From Antedon mediterranea (Eukaryota > Echinodermata > Crinoidea > Comatulida > Antedonidae), in the NCBI RefSeq assembly GCF_964355755.1, contig NC_092675.1, positions 25,522,412-25,586,411 on the forward strand: a DNA stretch of 64,000 bases, given 5' to 3'. How positions within the stretch are numbered: position 1 is the stretch's first letter; every line of letters starts with the position of its first letter. The position numbers were made by a program, and so were the translations under genes. The notes under the pieces were generated by a model. The model was not told the origin of the DNA, ran no database searches, and saw only the letters and a list, made by a program, of their open reading frames with translations. Positions 60,531 through 64,000 of this stretch are shown one piece after another.

Positions 60531-63500
60531 GAAAGCCTAGTTACTACTTTATCAATGTGATTACTCAGCATGCTTGACTAATAGCATAGTCATATATATG
60601 AAAATGTTACAGTTATACAGCTCACGATGAGTGACTACGAACACAATCAAATCGCAGACAGGATAGAAGATAATTGTTGATTTCCCTCATACCGCCTTTT
60701 AAATCACTTTATGTGATGAGTTCTAATCTTCAGCAGATGTAGAAATTGTTTTTTTTTATGATACAGAATTACATCAAGTGAAAGTATTCAAGCAATATCT
60801 AATTCTTTAATTTTGGCTCAATGCAGCCTTAATTATCCTTTAATTCACTGGAACGAGACAGTGATTAAACTTTTAACATATCAGTAGTTTATCAACATTT
60901 TTGCACTACTGTGCACGCACATCACTATATTTGTAGATACGGTACTCCTATATGATGCTTTTAGAAAATCATTTTCTTAAAAATGTTGTGTACAAGGAGA
61001 CAATATTTGGGCAGGGTGAGTAGGAGAGATGACCAATCTAAATTTGATCTAATCTCTGTATACCTGTAACTGTACTACAGTAGTACAATTTAATTAATAT
61101 CATATTGACAGAATAAAAGACAGAAGTTTCTTTAAACATAAAACTGTCATTAGATGTGTTCACGACTAGTGATAGAAATACCTTTCTACCTGATCACAAC
61201 CAGAGTATATTTGATGTAAGTTTTGCCACAGGACAATTTAACTCCAACAGAAAAAGAGTGTGTAAACATAGATTTTTCTATCTTTCTATATTTAGTAGCG
61301 TAAACCATATAACGTCTTTTCTTTCAATACATCAGTACCATACGGTAAAGGTAAAGAGCCAAGCCAAGAAATAGCTTATAATAATTTTCTTTTACCCATA
61401 TATATGTCAACTACAGTAATTACGACAGAAATAGACTCTTAATGTAGTTTAGTATTCTACACTAATTGAAGGTAATTAAACATTAACCATAAATTGGTCA
61501 ATTTATTAGCGCTTTTCAATATTTCTTCTTCTGTCTGGTGTGTAGGAGACATGTTGTGTCTCCTTTCAACAATACATAACATAATTGACTAAGAATCAAG
61601 AACTCGCTGTTACATTAACACCGTGTACCCAATTTTCAAGAGCCATTGACTTGCAATTAGTATGATATTTCTATTGGAACAAGTGCTTTCATATAGTATA
61701 AAGTAATTCAAACTCCCTTGACAAATTTACTTCAATGGGGTATTATGGAAGTCAGTCTATGGGAAGTGGTCTTTGGAGAGTATCTAACTATCTTGCCCCT
61801 GGCTAGTACTTTATACAAGAATGACACAGATACACCCACTGGTACAGAGGTATTTTCACTAACTAATAACACCCACACTGGTAAGTTACTTAGGTAACAT
61901 ACAAATATTGATGCTTTATATTACTTGCAATGCATTTGTCGAGCTTATCCTTTGTATGTTTGTAGGCACGATAACTTCCACAATTTCTTTGCAATACTGT
62001 AGCTATGTACCAACAGACCATGCCCAGTAATTTTTCAGGAAAATAATTCATATTGGTGACGACATCACAAATGCTTATAGAATTCTAGAGTTATCTGTAT
62101 CAATATGGGCTAAAAATATTAAGCGATTGCTCTCTGAATTCTGCAAAGTATTTCGCTCAGTTTCTGAGAGCTTATTTAAGTTGTAGAGTACCATATACAT
62201 TGCATTTCTTTATTTGAATTCATATAAAAATTACTTGCTAGTATAGGGTGGATTCAGGGGCTAGGGAAATGTGCACTCCTCCACAGCTAAATTCATATCT
62301 ACTATTAACAGACTATTATTGATATTATATGTTAGCGCTCCCTTGTTTTCCTGGATCCTTTTCTGAATTGTGTACCACTGTACTGTACTTCATTATCAAC
62401 CATATTTTGACCAACAGACACAGTACAGGATCACTGCAGTGAATAACGAGTACCGTATTAGTACAACAATATTGTCTTGACAGCAAATTTAATGACATTT
62501 AAGTTCTGTCATGTTGTTGGTAAAAATGAGTGGAATACATAGTAGTTTACTCAATAGTATAAAACCTACATTAAGTAGCGTAGCAAAAATAGCCTTTGTA
62601 GTGATATCTTTCATCAATCACAATTCTAATTCTAAGAATCATTTGAAAGTAGGTAATGCCATTTAGCCTGAGTAGCATACTTAATAATATCTGTCAATTT
62701 TATTTCTGTGAAAAATCTGTTAAGATATGATCAAGAAGGTGAAGGAGAGTTTCTTTTTCTAATCCAGTCTGTAGTAAAGAATATTTATTTAAATTTTAAG
62801 TTCATTAAAATTGAAGACTGGAGAGGATAATTCTCACTTTTAATTGTTGGTTTTATAATTTGCAATACTGTACTAGTTTATAAATTACTAGTTCACGACA
62901 ATTATATTTCATTAAAACTAAAAGAAACCATTTCTTTGTCAAATAAATATTTAGTTTATAATAAGCATCTTGGTATTTTTTTCTATTCAAATTTCATAAT
63001 CAAATAATTTGTCCATATCATTGGGTTAATATCTACACTTTTATTCTTCATTTATTACCTTTAATTATAAATCTAAATTTTCTCAATCAAAGTGAGTAGT
63101 ATATTAAACTCTGTTAGAATGATGTGACTTTAATACATGCCAATGCCTCCATTTATAAGTATCTCTCACAAGATTAGGTACACTTTTGGCCTACCTCACG
63201 CTTAGAATATCATCAAATACTTCAAGAGGGCTTGCTTCACAGTTTGCTCCTTGGTGGGAGACATGCAGGAGGCATAGAATACTTTATTTCCTAGGGCTTG
63301 CCTCACAGATTGTACCATAGTAGGAGACATCTAGGAGGGGCAATACTAGCATAACTGCCATTCTTTTTGATTAGTATATTTTCATATAGGTTAAAGGCTA
63401 AATCTCTAAAGAAAGTACTTAACATTGCTTTATGGTGCTACAGCATTTTACAAAAGTTTTATGTTTTGTTACAAAAGAAAACATACTCGACCGTTCAAAT

Positions 63501-63880
63501 GTCAATGTCAAAATGTATCACTAAATACTCTGAAGAAAAGTTTAGGTTTCTTAATTAATATATTAATTTAATATATAATCTTCCATGTTCCTTCATTTTC
63601 ATGTGTATGGTGGTATATGAATTATCACATTTTACATTATTAACGTACAATTTGAATTTGATTTAAATTTATCAATTATAGACTAACTATTGAAGTGGTT
63701 TATAAATAGCTAAAGTCTATACATACAAAATGTATGATACTGTACATGTTGAAATGAGGAGCAACAACATCTATGGCTCCTGAACTGATATAGTTACAAT
63801 ACAAGGAATATTAAGAATTAATTACAGCAATCATTTACAAAAGGAATGCGGTAATTAATATGTTAGTATCTAGACTGTGT
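60531..63880. other. Gene-free region
   Basis: No exon or classified repeat, apart from a two-copy tandem duplication at 63228-63346 and a small hairpin GGAGACATGTTGTGTCTCC at about 61546. Confidence 0.4.
63228..63346. repeat. Two-copy tandem duplication, 66-bp period
   Basis: GGGCTTGCTTCACAG...GGGAGACATGCAGGAGG at 63228 recurs, diverged, as GGGCTTGCCTCACAG...AGGAGACATCTAGGAGG at 63294. Confidence 0.7.
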
Positions 63881-64000
63881 TCATGTATGGTATTTCTCTA
63901 TTTCTTCAAATTGCTCCATCTTCCAAGTTGCTTTCTGAACCCTGAATGACATCAAAGTGTCTGACCGCTGTACAGGATATATCATTAACTCGTTGCGGTG
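63881..64000 (-). CDS. Possible 3' end of a minus-strand gene entering from the right
   Basis: A reverse frame is open from the window edge to TGA at 63883-63881, giving 39 residues that include SFRVQKATWKMEQFEEIEKY, with coding-like composition. An acceptor-like CCTGTACAG ends at about 63972, so the exon might begin there with RSDTLMSF. I do not recognise the protein; a chance open frame of this length is possible. Confidence 0.3.
   Translation of the reverse strand, partial: HRNELMIYPVQRSDTLMSFRVQKATWKMEQFEEIEKYHT

Overview
This is a eukaryotic, intron-rich, AT-rich animal window with no sign of prokaryotic organisation. The RAD17, CZIB and TIKI proteins, a TRIM-NHL gene, SINEs with 5S- and tRNA-like heads, CR1/Jockey-type LINE remnants and the very frequent palindrome TAGGCCTA together suggest a deuterostome marine invertebrate, most likely an echinoderm. 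That species call is an inference, not a direct reading.

Layout. 1-3192 (+) is the 3' half of RAD17, the DNA-damage checkpoint clamp loader: eight exons, ending in an acidic tail, poly(A) signal just after. It converges on CZIB (C1orf123 family, 8489-3886, -), a complete seven-exon gene for a CXXC zinc-binding protein. One CZIB intron is filled by a 3.1-kb foldback-type element (4396-7470) with long inverted arms and a core of about 38 copies of a 30-bp minisatellite. 9.6-12.7 kb holds LTR-retroelement pieces and a dead LINE. 12843-14555 (-) is an uninterrupted B-box/coiled-coil/filamin/NHL (TRIM-like) gene without a RING, and 15566-16831 is a broken tandem copy of its 3' two thirds. 14.7-23.4 kb is a transposon-dense block: a 5S-headed SINE carrying a MITE, a tRNA-headed SINE, a DNA transposon nested inside another, a 32-bp perfect hairpin and a MITE family.

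26966-52439 (-) is a complete six-exon TIKI (TRABD2) gene, a Wnt-inactivating membrane metalloprotease, spread over 25 kb by introns of up to 12.8 kb. These introns hold MITEs, a four-copy perfect 68-bp tandem repeat and an inverted repeat. Upstream of TIKI lies an 819-bp near-perfect palindrome (53789-54607) flanked by a 6-bp direct repeat. 55-58.7 kb is largely empty apart from a degenerate AT-rich repeat. 58703-58800 (-) is a terminal exon coding an RGG-rich tail, and 59940-60226 is a reverse-oriented tRNA-derived SINE. The last 120 bases may hold the 3' end of another minus-strand gene.

The genes are unrelated housekeeping and signalling genes with no operon-like relation. The more unusual content is the mobile and palindromic DNA: two structurally similar foldback elements with repeat-filled arms or cores, one ending 10 bp from a splice donor.
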